A stretch of 64,000 nt of DNA, from positions 3,596,001 through 3,660,000 of the forward strand of contig NZ_FO704550.1 in the NCBI RefSeq assembly GCF_000968195.1, in the 5' to 3' direction. Positions within the stretch are counted from its first letter, which is position 1. Each line of letters begins with the position of its first letter. The stretch is from Xenorhabdus doucetiae (lineage in GTDB: Bacteria > Pseudomonadota > Gammaproteobacteria > Enterobacterales > Enterobacteriaceae). The notes under the pieces are model-generated. The model ran no database searches. It was not told the DNA's origin and saw only the letters and a list, made by a program, of their open reading frames with translations. The translations under genes were made by a program, and so were the position numbers. Shown in pieces: positions 1 to 9,316 of this stretch.

Positions 1-30
1 TATTCCCACAAATAGTTAGTTTGCTCATAA

Positions 31-58
31 ATTGTTAAACAATCCATTGTTTAACAAT
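31..58. repeat. perfect 13-bp inverted repeat, 2-nt loop
   Basis: ATTGTTAAACAAT at 31-43 is followed after CC by its exact reverse complement at 46-58. The symmetry is AT-rich and has almost no loop, which fits a dimeric repressor operator better than a terminator hairpin. The gene it would serve lies left of the window or is absent. The rest of 1-185 holds no gene that I can see. Confidence 0.5.
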
Positions 59-185
59 CTATTACTTAATAAGTTGTCACTAAAATAACAACCTTATCCA
101 ACTTGACAGAATATTTACCTGATATTCACCTAAAATCCACCGAAAACAGTGGTAGAATCGGGTTTAACCAGTAACAGGTTTTCAT

Positions 186-1607
186 TTAAGAACCGGCAGG
201 ATTAACCAGCAACTGCCCGGCTACGCCACGATCTGCCATTTCTAATATTTGGCTGTAATACATGAAAGGAAAATGCTCATAAGACGGCTGCATCATATTA
301 ACCAGCAATTCAGCCCGACTATCAATCCAAACGGTATCTTTCCAACCATAATCCTGTGGCTCTGGACGATCACCATTCAGACTGATGACCTTAAACCTTG
401 CCCCTTCAATATGGAAAGGCTGCGGTATTGACGTTGTGACGATCCAACGCTCCCACGCGCCTTGCTGGCTTGTGATATCGATTCGATTCTCATTCAGCAG
501 TGAGCCATTAATCCCTTGTGAATAGTTTCCTAAATCAATCTGACGACTTCGAATGGAGTCGTTGATCTGCGGATTATCGACGACAAGCTGAGCCGGTAAT
601 TGATCGGTCACCAAAGGCAGCAGCCCACTGGCTTTCAGGGTTAACACCGTGGTTGACAGCAGTTTGCTTGAAGATTCAAACAAGCCTTTCAGACGATCGA
701 TAACACCTGCGGATTCCCCCGCAGTAATAGTCACACTTTCCACTTGCGACATATCAATCAAGACTTCACGGCGCTCTCCCGGTGCGAGTGACAATAGCTG
801 TACTGCCACGGGAGCGGGCAGCAGGCCTTGATCAGTCGCGATCATATAGAAAGGACGCCCATCACTGAGTTGTAATTGATATCGTCGGGCATTAGACGCA
901 TTCAATAAGCGTAACCTGACCCAACCTCTGGCAACTTCCACGAAAGGATTTTCGACGCCATTCACAACCAACGTGTCGCCAAGAAAACCTTGATTAGCCG
1001 ACGGGTTATATTGCGGCACACCAAAATTATCTAACCGCTTGTCTTGCAAAATAACCGGGAAATCATCGACACCATAATGTCTGGGCAAAGGCAGGCTGCG
1101 GCTGCTTTCGTCTTCCACCAACCACATACCTGCAAGGCCGGCATAAACATGCCGTGCCATTCGATTTGGGGTATTGGCGTGATACCAACAAGTCGTTGCT
1201 ACTTGGTTTATCGGGATCACCGGCGACCAACTTTCCCCCGCCGACATCAGACGGGATGAACCGCCCATCAAGGTTCCCGGTACCAGTAACCCCCCGACTG
1301 TCATGGAAACCGGTTCAGACAACCGATTGCTATATATCAGTTTGACGTCTTCCCCCCGGCGAACCCGAATCGTTGGCCCTAAATAATGCCCGTTGATGCC
1401 CCAAACTTGAGCCTTATTATGGCCGTTAAACGACCAGGTGGCTTTTTGTATGGCTAAAAACAGGGGTTGCCCTCTTCGGGATTCCAGTAAGGGAGGGAGC
1501 GGCAATTTTGTTTGTTGATTTTTATTGGCCCGAACCACAAAAGGAAGCGCCCCTAAACACATTGCCAAACCAGAAGCCTGAATAAATTGGCGCCGACTCA
1601 GTGACAT
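186..1607 (-). CDS. ftsP: cell division protein FtsP (SufI), cupredoxin-fold
   Basis: A 473-aa protein of the multicopper-oxidase superfamily. FtsP/SufI is a periplasmic divisome component that stabilises the septal ring under stress. The N-terminus carries a twin-arginine signal (SRRQFIQASG, residues 4-13) followed by a hydrophobic stretch, so Tat export is expected. The block TTCWYHANTPNRMARHVYAG is characteristic of FtsP; the family lacks the copper ligands of true oxidases, and the C-terminal end (HFPFMYYSQILEMADRG) has no HCH copper motif. It follows plsC on the same strand, the order also found in E. coli, but the spacer of about 200 bp contains two hairpins. Identity is secure; dependence on plsC transcription is uncertain. 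Confidence 0.95.
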   Translation of the reverse strand: MSLSRRQFIQASGLAMCLGALPFVVRANKNQQTKLPLPPLLESRRGQPLFLAIQKATWSFNGHNKAQVWGINGHYLGPTIRVRRGEDVKLIYSNRLSEPVSMTVGGLLVPGTLMGGSSRLMSAGESWSPVIPINQVATTCWYHANTPNRMARHVYAGLAGMWLVEDESSRSLPLPRHYGVDDFPVILQDKRLDNFGVPQYNPSANQGFLGDTLVVNGVENPFVEVARGWVRLRLLNASNARRYQLQLSDGRPFYMIATDQGLLPAPVAVQLLSLAPGERREVLIDMSQVESVTITAGESAGVIDRLKGLFESSSKLLSTTVLTLKASGLLPLVTDQLPAQLVVDNPQINDSIRSRQIDLGNYSQGINGSLLNENRIDITSQQGAWERWIVTTSIPQPFHIEGARFKVISLNGDRPEPQDYGWKDTVWIDSRAELLVNMMQPSYEHFPFMYYSQILEMADRGVAGQLLVNPAGS

Positions 1608-1662
1608 ATTTTCTCCACAGAAGGAATAGTCTCTCTACGACAGAAATAAGTTTGAAACTCTC

Positions 1663-1690
1663 AGGTATACAATTCTTAGGTATACAATTC
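1663..1690. repeat. short tandem repeat AGGTATACAATTC x2
   Basis: AGGTATACAATTC occurs at 1663-1675 and again at 1678-1690, separated by TT, in the ftsP leader region. It could be a slipped-strand duplication or a pair of protein-binding half sites. Nothing else supports either reading. Confidence 0.35.
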
Positions 1691-1750
1691 AAATAGTGAC
1701 TGGGATGAATGCCCCCGATATTGTGGCTATCGGGATTTATTATTCTATCG

Positions 1751-1788
1751 ATTGCGTTTAATAAAAACGTTAATTTATTAAACGCAAT
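1751..1788. repeat. 15-bp perfect inverted repeat downstream of plsC
   Basis: ATTGCGTTTAATAAA (1751-1765) pairs exactly with TTTATTAAACGCAAT (1774-1788) around an 8-nt loop. A second hairpin (CCCGATA...TATCGGG, about 1715-1735) follows in the direction of plsC transcription. Neither is followed by a clean T-run on the minus strand, so these look more like mRNA 3'-stabilising stems or weak attenuators between plsC and ftsP than a canonical terminator. Confidence 0.5.
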
Positions 1789-1805
1789 CATATCGCTATC
1801 CTTAT

Positions 1806-2540
1806 TCAGTTTCCACGCTTATTAAGTTCCTCAACTTCTTTATCCAATTCTTCAATCTTCGTTTGCATCATTTGTCGGCAGTGTTCTGCCAATTCACGCA
1901 CCTGCTCTTTGGTATATTTCGAGGTATCAATCGGCGGCAACATTTCAACAATCACGGTGCCGTTATTCCAACGATTCAGTTTTATTTTATCGTGTGTTGA
2001 AGAGACACAGACGGGCACGATAGAGACACCAGCAGCAATGGCGGCATGAAAGGCACCTGTTTTGAAAGGCATCAATCCACGGCCACGACTGCGCGTTCCT
2101 TCCGGGAACATCCAAACTGAAACCCGGTTTTTTTTGATCTGATCGACAACCTGTGAAATCGTGCCGTGGGCTTTTGTCCGGTTGTCCCTGTCGATCAAAA
2201 TATTCCCTGTCAGCCAATAAAGCTGGCCAAAAAAGGGAATAAAGACCAGACTTTTTTTGCCCACCGTGACGGTACGGGGTTGTACCGCATTCGACATGGT
2301 AATCATGTCGTAATTGTTTTGGTGATTGCCAATATAAATGCTGGGCCCGTATTCCTGAGCGTCCGCCGGAATACGTTCCAGCAGCTTAATACCAAACACT
2401 TTATGCAATTTGCCAAACGCACGGCCAAAAGTCATCACATGGCTTGGATTGCGTGGTCTGAACAAACAGTAGATACCGCCAAAAATAAAGAGCAGTATCG
2501 TAAACAGAATAACAATAATTCCCCGAATAATCGCGAGCAT
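1806..2540 (-). CDS. plsC: 1-acyl-sn-glycerol-3-phosphate acyltransferase PlsC
   Basis: 244 aa, the usual length. PlsC transfers the second acyl chain to lysophosphatidic acid to make phosphatidic acid at the inner membrane. The N-terminus is a hydrophobic anchor (residues about 3-25). The acyltransferase motif I is NHQNNYD (about residue 73), and the lysophosphatidate-binding motif is FPEGTRSRG. The C-terminal tail is charged (KIEELDKEVEELNKRGN), typical of enteric PlsC. It lies directly downstream of parC on the same strand, as in E. coli. Confidence 0.96.
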   Translation of the reverse strand: MLAIIRGIIVILFTILLFIFGGIYCLFRPRNPSHVMTFGRAFGKLHKVFGIKLLERIPADAQEYGPSIYIGNHQNNYDMITMSNAVQPRTVTVGKKSLVFIPFFGQLYWLTGNILIDRDNRTKAHGTISQVVDQIKKNRVSVWMFPEGTRSRGRGLMPFKTGAFHAAIAAGVSIVPVCVSSTHDKIKLNRWNNGTVIVEMLPPIDTSKYTKEQVRELAEHCRQMMQTKIEELDKEVEELNKRGN

Positions 2541-2605
2541 AGCGGCCTCTTACTGAAAGGCCAGTGTATAACACTGGCCTAAGATGATGATGAATACCTT
2601 TTATC

Positions 2606-4873
2606 TTACAATTTGTAGCTTAATGGTTTGGGCATCTCCACTTCAACCCGCTCAACACGCTGCAAGCCACGGGGCAGAGACGTTCCCTTACGCCCTCGTT
2701 CAGCCCTGAATTTCTGTAAATCTTCCGGGCGAAGCAGTAACTTGCGCTTGCCGAAGTAAAGCGTAATGGAAGATTGTGGCGGCAATACCAGCAACCAACT
2801 CAGCATATCTTCACCCGATGCAGCCTGTGCCGCCGGGATGGATACAATCTTATTGCCCTTACCCTTGGAAAGCTGCGGCAGATCAGCGACCGGAAACATC
2901 AACATGCGACCCGCTTTGGTGATCGCGAGCAACATATCATCCTGTTCACTGCTGATTTCCAATGGCGGCATCACCTTGGCATTTTCCGGCAGCGTAATCA
3001 TCGCCTTGCCCGCCCGGTTTTTGGCAATCAAGTCACTGAAAGTACAGATAAAACCATATCCGGCATCCGATGCCATCAAGAATTTCTGTTCCTCTTTCGC
3101 CATCAGCAGATGTTCAACCGTTGCCCCGGCCGGCAATGCCAGCTTGCCCGTCAGCGGTTCGCCCTGCCCTCTGGCCGATGGCAAGTCTAGCGGATCAACG
3201 GAATAACTGCGCCCGGTGGTATCAATAAAGACCACCGGCTGGTTACTTTTGCCACGCGCCGCACTGCGGAAGCTGTCACCCGATTTGTAATTCAGGCCAG
3301 CCGGATCAATCTCGTGCCCTTTCGCACTTCGTACCCAACCCATTTCTGACATGATGACGGTGATCGGCTCAGAAGGCAGGATGTCATGATCGCTCATGGC
3401 TTTCGCTTCCGTGCGCGCTTTCAATGGCGAGCGACGCTCATCACCGTAGCTTTCTGCATCGGCAATAATCTCTTTTTTCAGTAACGTGTTTAACTTACGC
3501 TCAGAACCCAAAATCGCCTGAAGTTTGTCACGCTCTTTCGCCAGTTCATCCTGCTCACCACGGATTTTGACTTCTTCCAGTTTCGCCAAGTGACGTAATT
3601 TCAGTTCAAGAATGGCTTCTGCCTGCGTTTCGGTTAAGCCGAAACGCTGCATCAATACCGGTTTCGGTTCATCTTCATGGCGAATAATCTGGATAACTTC
3701 ATCAATATTCAGATAGGCCGCCAGCAAACCTTCCAGAATATGCAGGCGCTTAAGCACTTTTTCCAGTCGATGATTCAGGCGATTACGGACTGTTTCGCGG
3801 CGGAAAACCAGCCATTCACTGAGGATCTCAACCAAGCCTTTGACCGCAGGACGGTTATCCAAGCCGATCATGTTGAGATTCACGCGATAGCTTTTTTCCA
3901 GATCAGTCGTCGCAAACAGGTGATTCATCACTTGCTCGACATCCACGCGATTCGTGCGTGGAACAATCACCAGGCGGGTTGGGTTTTCGTGATCAGATTC
4001 GTCACGCAGATCTTCCACCATCGGCAATTTCTTCGCCCGCATCTGGCTGGCAATTTGTTCCAGAACCTTCGCGCCGGAGACTTGGTGAGGTAACGCCGTA
4101 ATCACCACGTTACCTTCTTCTTTCGACCATACTGCCCGCATCCGCACGGAACCACGGCCATTTTTGTAGATTTTGCGGATATCTTCTTTTGGCGTGATGA
4201 TCTCCGCTTCTGTGGGATAATCCGGCCCTTTGACGTATTCCATGGCCTCATCCAGCGAGAGATCCGGCTTATCCAGCATGGCAATCAGTGCATTCACTAT
4301 TTCACGGGCATTGTGGGGCGGGATATCGGTCGCCATACCCACGGCAATGCCGGTGGTGCCGTTCAGCAGGATATTGGGCAGGCGGGCAGGCAAGCACTTA
4401 GGCTCCTGCAAGGTTCCATCAAAGTTGGGCATCCAATCGACGGTGCCTTGCCCCAACTCGCTCAGCAACAATTCCGCATACTTGGATAAGCGGGATTCGG
4501 TGTAACGCATCGCCGCAAAGGATTTGGGATCATCCGGCGCACCCCAGTTACCTTGCCCGTCCACCAATGGATAGCGGTATGAGAAAGGCTGTGCCATCAA
4601 AACCATCGCTTCATAACAGGCCCCATCGCCATGCGGATGGTATTTACCAAGCACATCACCGACAGTACGGGCAGATTTTTTAAATTTGGCACTGTTGCTC
4701 AGGCCAAGTTCTGACATCGCATAGACAATACGACGCTGAACGGGCTTTAAGCCATCACCGATAAACGGCAACGCCCTGTCCATGATCACGTACATGGAGT
4801 AATTCAAATAGGCGTTTTCAGTGAACGTGTGAAGCGGTTGACGCTCCACACCGTCGTGAGTTATCTCACTCAT
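2606..4873 (-). CDS. parC: DNA topoisomerase IV subunit A (ParC)
   Basis: 755 aa; the breakage-rejoining subunit of topoisomerase IV, which decatenates daughter chromosomes. The catalytic tyrosine is in AAMRYTESR (Tyr124 here, equivalent to E. coli Tyr120). The winged-helix domain is at the N-terminus, the GyrA-type coiled coil in the middle (ETQAEAILELKLRHLAKLEE), and the beta-pinwheel C-terminal domain runs to the end. The quinolone-interaction motif reads HPHGDGACYE: Gly84 stands where E. coli has Ser80. It is separated from parE by 65 bp on the same strand, so the two are probably co-transcribed. Confidence 0.97.
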   Translation of the reverse strand: MSEITHDGVERQPLHTFTENAYLNYSMYVIMDRALPFIGDGLKPVQRRIVYAMSELGLSNSAKFKKSARTVGDVLGKYHPHGDGACYEAMVLMAQPFSYRYPLVDGQGNWGAPDDPKSFAAMRYTESRLSKYAELLLSELGQGTVDWMPNFDGTLQEPKCLPARLPNILLNGTTGIAVGMATDIPPHNAREIVNALIAMLDKPDLSLDEAMEYVKGPDYPTEAEIITPKEDIRKIYKNGRGSVRMRAVWSKEEGNVVITALPHQVSGAKVLEQIASQMRAKKLPMVEDLRDESDHENPTRLVIVPRTNRVDVEQVMNHLFATTDLEKSYRVNLNMIGLDNRPAVKGLVEILSEWLVFRRETVRNRLNHRLEKVLKRLHILEGLLAAYLNIDEVIQIIRHEDEPKPVLMQRFGLTETQAEAILELKLRHLAKLEEVKIRGEQDELAKERDKLQAILGSERKLNTLLKKEIIADAESYGDERRSPLKARTEAKAMSDHDILPSEPITVIMSEMGWVRSAKGHEIDPAGLNYKSGDSFRSAARGKSNQPVVFIDTTGRSYSVDPLDLPSARGQGEPLTGKLALPAGATVEHLLMAKEEQKFLMASDAGYGFICTFSDLIAKNRAGKAMITLPENAKVMPPLEISSEQDDMLLAITKAGRMLMFPVADLPQLSKGKGNKIVSIPAAQAASGEDMLSWLLVLPPQSSITLYFGKRKLLLRPEDLQKFRAERGRKGTSLPRGLQRVERVEVEMPKPLSYKL

Positions 4874-4938
4874 GTATTCATTTCCTCAGGATCTGTATTG
4901 ACTACCTGTGCGCACAATTTTATGCACCAAATTCAACA

Positions 4939-6834
4939 TTAAACTTCGATATCGATGGAATCACCCTTCTCTTGCAGCCAATTACGGCGATCTTCCGAAC
5001 GTTTCTTCGCCAGAAGCATATCCATGACTGAGAGGGTTTCTTGATAATTTTCATCGTCGATAGTCAATTGCACCAGACGGCGAGTATTGGGATCTAACGT
5101 GGTTTCGCGCAACTGCATGGGGTTCATTTCACCCAATCCCTTAAAGCGCTGAACGTTCGGCTTGCCCCGCTTGCGGCTCAAACGATCCAGTATGGCGCTT
5201 TTTTCGCCTTCATCCAGCGCGTAATACACTTCTTTGCCGAGGTCGATACGATATAGCGGCGGCATGGCCATATAGACATGCCCGCGTTTCACCAATGTCG
5301 GGAAGTGACGGACAAACAGGGCGCACAGCAGGGTTGCGATGTGCAATCCATCGGAGTCGGCGTCCGCCAGGATGCAGATTTTACCGTAGCGCAGTTGGCT
5401 TAAATCGTCGCTGTCCGGATCGATGCCAATCGCAACGGAGATATCATGCACTTCCTGCGAAGCCAGCACTTCGTCCGAAGAGACTTCCCAGGTATTCAGG
5501 ATTTTTCCACGCAGTGGCATGATCGCCTGAAATTCACGATCACGGGCTTGCTTCGCAGAACCGCCGGCGGAATCCCCTTCCACCAAAAACAGTTCGGTCA
5601 CATTGAGATCCTGCACCGTACAGTCGGCCAATTTGCCCGGTAAGGCGGGGCCATTGGTCAGCTTTTTGCGTACCACTTTCTTCGCCGCCCGCATTCTGCG
5701 CTGCGCACTGGCGATCGCCATTTCCGCGAGTTGCTCCGCATCCTGAATGTGCTGGTTCAGCCACAAGCTGAACGCATCTTTCACCACGCCGGAAACGAAT
5801 GCCGCTGATTGGCGGGAAGAGAGACGCTCTTTGGTTTGGCCGGCAAATTGCGGATCTTGCATTTTGAGGGACAACACATACGCACAGCGATCCCAGATAT
5901 CATCGGCGGAGAGTTTCACCCCACGCGGCAACATATTGCGGAATTCGCAGAATTCGCGCATGGCATCCAGCAGACCTTGACGCAAGCCGTTAACATGGGT
6001 TCCGCCCTGTACCGTTGGGATCAGGTTAACGTAACTTTCCGTCAATAATTCTCCGCCTTCCGGCAGCCAGAGCAATGCCCAATCGACCGCTTCGGTGTCC
6101 CCGCTAAATGCCCCGACAAAAGGGGCTTGTGGCAAGGTTACCAGCCCGTTGACGGCTTCCAGCAGATAATCGGTCAGCCCGTCGGCATAACACCATTTCT
6201 GCTCGGTCTCATTCAGTTTGTCCTTAAAAACAATTTCAACGCCCGGACACAGTACCGCCTTGGCTTTCAGCAAATGCGTCAAGCGGGTGGCAGAAAAACG
6301 GGGAATATCGAAATAGCTTTCATCCGGCCAGAAATGGACACTTGTGCCGGTGTTGCGTTTTCCACAACTACCGATGATTTCCAGTTCTTGCACTTTCTCG
6401 CCATGTTCGAAGGCGATCTGGTGTACCTGACTGTGACGGCGAACCGTCACTTCCACGCGCTTGGACAGGGCGTTGACCACGGAGATCCCCACCCCATGCA
6501 GGCCACCAGAAAATTGGTAATTTTTATTGGAGAATTTTCCGCCCGCATGCAGGCGGGTCAAAATCAGTTCTACAGCCGAAACTTTTTCTTCAGGATGGAT
6601 ATCAACCGGCATACCACGGCCATCATCTATCACTTCCAGAGACTGATCGCTGTGAAGGATTACTTCAATATGCTTCGCGTGACCAGCCAGAGCTTCGTCC
6701 ACGCTGTTATCGATCACTTCCTGTGCCAGATGGTTCGGGCGGGCTGTATCCGTATACATTCCGGGACGACGACGAACTGGCTCCAGGCCACTGAGGACTT
6801 CAATGGCCTCTGCGTTGTAACTAGATTGAGTCAT
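4939..6834 (-). CDS. parE: DNA topoisomerase IV subunit B (ParE)
   Basis: 631 aa; the ATPase subunit of topoisomerase IV. The N-terminal GHKL ATPase fold shows the Bergerat motifs (EVIDNSVDEALAGHA, DDGRGMPVDIH, GGLHGVGISVVNALS). The TOPRIM domain has VEGDSAGGSAKQARDREFQ and DADSDGLHIATLL with its acidic metal ligands. The motif PLRGKILNTWE is the ParE quinolone-contact region. It starts at MTQSSYNAEAIEVL, which matches enteric ParE. It pairs with ParC just downstream. Confidence 0.97.
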   Translation of the reverse strand: MTQSSYNAEAIEVLSGLEPVRRRPGMYTDTARPNHLAQEVIDNSVDEALAGHAKHIEVILHSDQSLEVIDDGRGMPVDIHPEEKVSAVELILTRLHAGGKFSNKNYQFSGGLHGVGISVVNALSKRVEVTVRRHSQVHQIAFEHGEKVQELEIIGSCGKRNTGTSVHFWPDESYFDIPRFSATRLTHLLKAKAVLCPGVEIVFKDKLNETEQKWCYADGLTDYLLEAVNGLVTLPQAPFVGAFSGDTEAVDWALLWLPEGGELLTESYVNLIPTVQGGTHVNGLRQGLLDAMREFCEFRNMLPRGVKLSADDIWDRCAYVLSLKMQDPQFAGQTKERLSSRQSAAFVSGVVKDAFSLWLNQHIQDAEQLAEMAIASAQRRMRAAKKVVRKKLTNGPALPGKLADCTVQDLNVTELFLVEGDSAGGSAKQARDREFQAIMPLRGKILNTWEVSSDEVLASQEVHDISVAIGIDPDSDDLSQLRYGKICILADADSDGLHIATLLCALFVRHFPTLVKRGHVYMAMPPLYRIDLGKEVYYALDEGEKSAILDRLSRKRGKPNVQRFKGLGEMNPMQLRETTLDPNTRRLVQLTIDDENYQETLSVMDMLLAKKRSEDRRNWLQEKGDSIDIEV

Positions 6835-6907
6835 GTTGTAATTCTGTCGGTTGCTTCGTTATTAGAGGGCCAATCAGTATTGATATACTGTAGATAATAC
6901 CAGTCGC

Positions 6908-7516
6908 TTACCTATTTTTGGCAATTTTTTTACTATTGCCACGGGTTAGCCCCAAGAAGTCGATGATTTGAGGGAAATAATATTCGAAGCCAACAAAAGC
7001 ATGATTCCCGCCAGATTCAACCGTCTGCCGGCACGGCATCAGGTAAGCAACGGCTTGACGGTAATCGAGCACTTCATCCCCGGTTTGCTGCAATAACCAG
7101 ATAAGATCAGGGGATTCCAGCGGGTCAATGTGCATCACTTTGAGATCATGTATGTGGCTTGGTTCGAGAGTATAGCGCTCTTTGGTATAGGGATTCACAT
7201 TTTCCCCAAGATAATTCTGAAGCAAGTCGAAAGGGCGTACCGCAGGATTGACGACCACCGCGGGTAAACCAAAGCACTGGGAAAGCCAGATCGCCAGATA
7301 ACCGCCCAGAGAAGAACCCACCAGCCCGATATTTTCACCGGCATGTTCCATCACGAGTTCTTCCAGTAAGATGGCCGCCTCTTCGGGATAAGGGGGTAAT
7401 TGCGGCACCAGCATGTTAATGTCAGGATGCTGCTGGTGCAACCACGTTTTCAGCGCGTTCGCTTTCGCTGATTGCGGTGAGCTATTGAAACCGTGTAAAT
7501 AAAGTAACGTCGACAT
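6908..7516 (-). CDS. yqiA: alpha/beta-hydrolase esterase YqiA
   Basis: 202 aa from the start MSTLLYLHGFNSSPQSAK. A longer in-frame reading exists, but this ATG overlaps the cpdA stop codon (TAATG), which fixes the start and suggests translational coupling. The nucleophile elbow is GSSLGGYLA; acid and base residues are likely in DEVLDYR and GGNHAF. E. coli YqiA is an esterase for short acyl and palmitoyl-CoA substrates in vitro; its physiological substrate is not settled. It sits between cpdA and parE as in E. coli. Confidence 0.92.
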   Translation of the reverse strand: MSTLLYLHGFNSSPQSAKANALKTWLHQQHPDINMLVPQLPPYPEEAAILLEELVMEHAGENIGLVGSSLGGYLAIWLSQCFGLPAVVVNPAVRPFDLLQNYLGENVNPYTKERYTLEPSHIHDLKVMHIDPLESPDLIWLLQQTGDEVLDYRQAVAYLMPCRQTVESGGNHAFVGFEYYFPQIIDFLGLTRGNSKKIAKNR

Positions 7517-8358
7517 TAATACCCGTCCGAATCTAAATCCGGGCAAAACTCGTTACTCTTTAGCCTGTGAACCTGTGTCTGCAATTTCGCTTCTTGATGA
7601 TTGCCAGTCACAGCCAGTTCGAGATAACGCCATCCCGGAGCCACTGTATCAAGCATAAAATTAGTACAATGCGGCTTAAATTGCACACAGGTTGATGGGG
7701 TTGCCATCACACGAATGCCGTGCCACATTTCATCAACTTCTTGATGGATGTGCCCACACAGTATGGCTTTCACCTGTGTTTTGCCTTTCAGGCATTCTGA
7801 TAATTCGGGAGCATTACGCAAACTGTGCTGATCCAGCCATGTGCACCCAGACGGCAGCGGATGGTGGTGAAGCATAATAATCGTCTGGCGCTCACTGTGC
7901 TCATTCAGGCATTTTTTCATCCACTCAAGCTGATAATCCGTCAATTCGCCGTGGGGAACACCCTGTACCTGACTGTCCAACATAATTAACTGCCAATGCT
8001 GCCCGATAAATATTTGCTTGGAAGGTGAAATGCCTGCGGCTGCCAACGTGTCAACCATCGCGGGTTGATAATCATGATTACCGGGCAACCAAACACAAGG
8101 TGCGGGCAAACGGGCAATGCCCTCAGCAAAATGTTGGTAAGCATTGATAGTCTGATCTTGTACCAAGTCACCAGTCGCAACGATCAAATCAATTGCGGGA
8201 TTTTGCGCTAAGATCGCGTCCAATACCGCATGATAACTGCGATAGGTATTGACGCCCAACAGTGAATCGCCTTTATTGGCAAAAAGGTGCGTATCGGTGA
8301 TTTGCAATATTCTGGCTGTGGCACCCTCTGCCACAGGGATTTCAAGCAGGCTTTCCAA
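7516..8358 (-). CDS. cpdA: 3',5'-cyclic-AMP phosphodiesterase CpdA
   Basis: 280 aa, a class III metallophosphoesterase that hydrolyses cAMP and so damps CRP signalling. Metal-binding motifs are visible in order: QITDTHLFA (DxH), ATGDLVQD (GDxxxD), LPGNHDYQ (GNHD), MLHHHPLPSG, and LCGHIHQE (GHxH). The C-terminus ends at LDSDGY, overlapping the yqiA start. E. coli has yqiB between cpdA and nudF; here only about 97 noncoding bases separate them. Confidence 0.95.
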   Translation of the reverse strand: MESLLEIPVAEGATARILQITDTHLFANKGDSLLGVNTYRSYHAVLDAILAQNPAIDLIVATGDLVQDQTINAYQHFAEGIARLPAPCVWLPGNHDYQPAMVDTLAAAGISPSKQIFIGQHWQLIMLDSQVQGVPHGELTDYQLEWMKKCLNEHSERQTIIMLHHHPLPSGCTWLDQHSLRNAPELSECLKGKTQVKAILCGHIHQEVDEMWHGIRVMATPSTCVQFKPHCTNFMLDTVAPGWRYLELAVTGNHQEAKLQTQVHRLKSNEFCPDLDSDGY

Positions 8359-8455
8359 AAGGTTTCCTTTTCCTGTCGATCATAAGGATTATTTTAACGT
8401 GTCTTGATGCAAAAGATCTGCTGGCTGGGGCACACTTCCCGTTTTCCAACGTGAA

Positions 8456-9097
8456 TTAGTCATGATTCCCTAACCACGTTTGCTTAAGTTTTTCATGGTG
8501 CAATGCCAGCCACTGTATTGCAATAACGGAAGCTGCATTATCGATCATTCCCGCTTCTACCCATTGATAAGCCTGTTCGCGGCTCACAACCAAAACGCGA
8601 ATATCTTCATGTTCACCTTCCAGCCCATGAACCCCTGACGCAGTAGTCGCATCAACTTCACCGACAAAAATATGCATACGTTCAGTTGTCCCTCCGGGGC
8701 TGGAAAGATAACTCAGTGCAGGTTGGCAGCGCTTAACTTCAATCCCGGCTTCTTCCACGGCTTCGCGACGGACGACCTGTTCAGCGTTTTCCCCCTCTTC
8801 GATCATGCCGGCAACCACTTCCAGCAACCACGGCGTCTGGCTGGTTTCTATTGCCGGAATACGGATTTGTTCAATCAAAACAACTTCATCACGCACCGGA
8901 TCATAAGGCAATAAAACACCGGCATGACCCCGTTCAAACACTTCACGTTTAATGGTTTCACTCCAGCCACCCCGAAATAAACGGTGCCTGAATTGATATT
9001 CCGTCATTTTAAAAAAACCGCGATAAAGTGTTTTTCGGGACAGAATTTCCACATCTTGTTGAGTAAACGTACATGGAACGGCAAGATCTTTAGACAT
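8456..9097 (-). CDS. nudF: ADP-ribose pyrophosphatase NudF
   Basis: 213 aa Nudix hydrolase that splits ADP-ribose into AMP and ribose-5-phosphate. The Nudix box is complete: GMIEEGENAEQ followed by VVRREAVEEAGIEV, with the REAVEE acidic core that binds magnesium. The N-terminal dimerisation segment (TLYRGFFKMTEYQFRHRLF) matches enteric NudF. It is divergent from tolC, as in E. coli. Confidence 0.95.
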   Translation of the reverse strand: MSKDLAVPCTFTQQDVEILSRKTLYRGFFKMTEYQFRHRLFRGGWSETIKREVFERGHAGVLLPYDPVRDEVVLIEQIRIPAIETSQTPWLLEVVAGMIEEGENAEQVVRREAVEEAGIEVKRCQPALSYLSSPGGTTERMHIFVGEVDATTASGVHGLEGEHEDIRVLVVSREQAYQWVEAGMIDNAASVIAIQWLALHHEKLKQTWLGNHD

Positions 9098-9206
9098 AAA
9101 ATCTCCTGATTTTTTTAAAAAATTTCCTATTATTAAAAGGTATTTTTCCGCATTGATCTAAATAAATTCATTTTGATGATACAAACAAGCTGAAAAATGA
9201 GACAAT

Positions 9207-9252
9207 ATGGCACGAACAGCCACCCTACCCTGCTGATATTCTCTGCTAGAAT
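9207..9252 (+). promoter_or_regulatory. putative tolC promoter with Mar/Sox/Rob box
   Basis: ATGGCACGAACAGCCACCC (9207-9225) fits much of the MarA/SoxS/Rob consensus AYnGCACnnWnnRYYAAAY: the GCAC half is exact and the 3' half is weaker. A -10 like TAGAAT lies at 9247-9252, so the box would overlap the -35 position, a class II arrangement. tolC is a known marbox-controlled gene in E. coli. The site is inferred from sequence only. Confidence 0.5.
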
Positions 9253-9316
9253 CTGTGGTATTCGTTTTTATGCAGGGGCAACCGTAAGCAAAATAGCTGC
9301 ACAACAAGGAACGCAA

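Noticed and set aside
1522..1791. Minus-strand 89-codon ORF over the ftsP start
   Set aside because: It overlaps the ftsP signal peptide in another frame and spans inverted repeats; no ribosome site or family resemblance.
6127..6897. Long plus-strand ORF (256 codons) opposite parE
   Set aside because: Antisense shadow of a conserved gene; composition follows parE codon positions.
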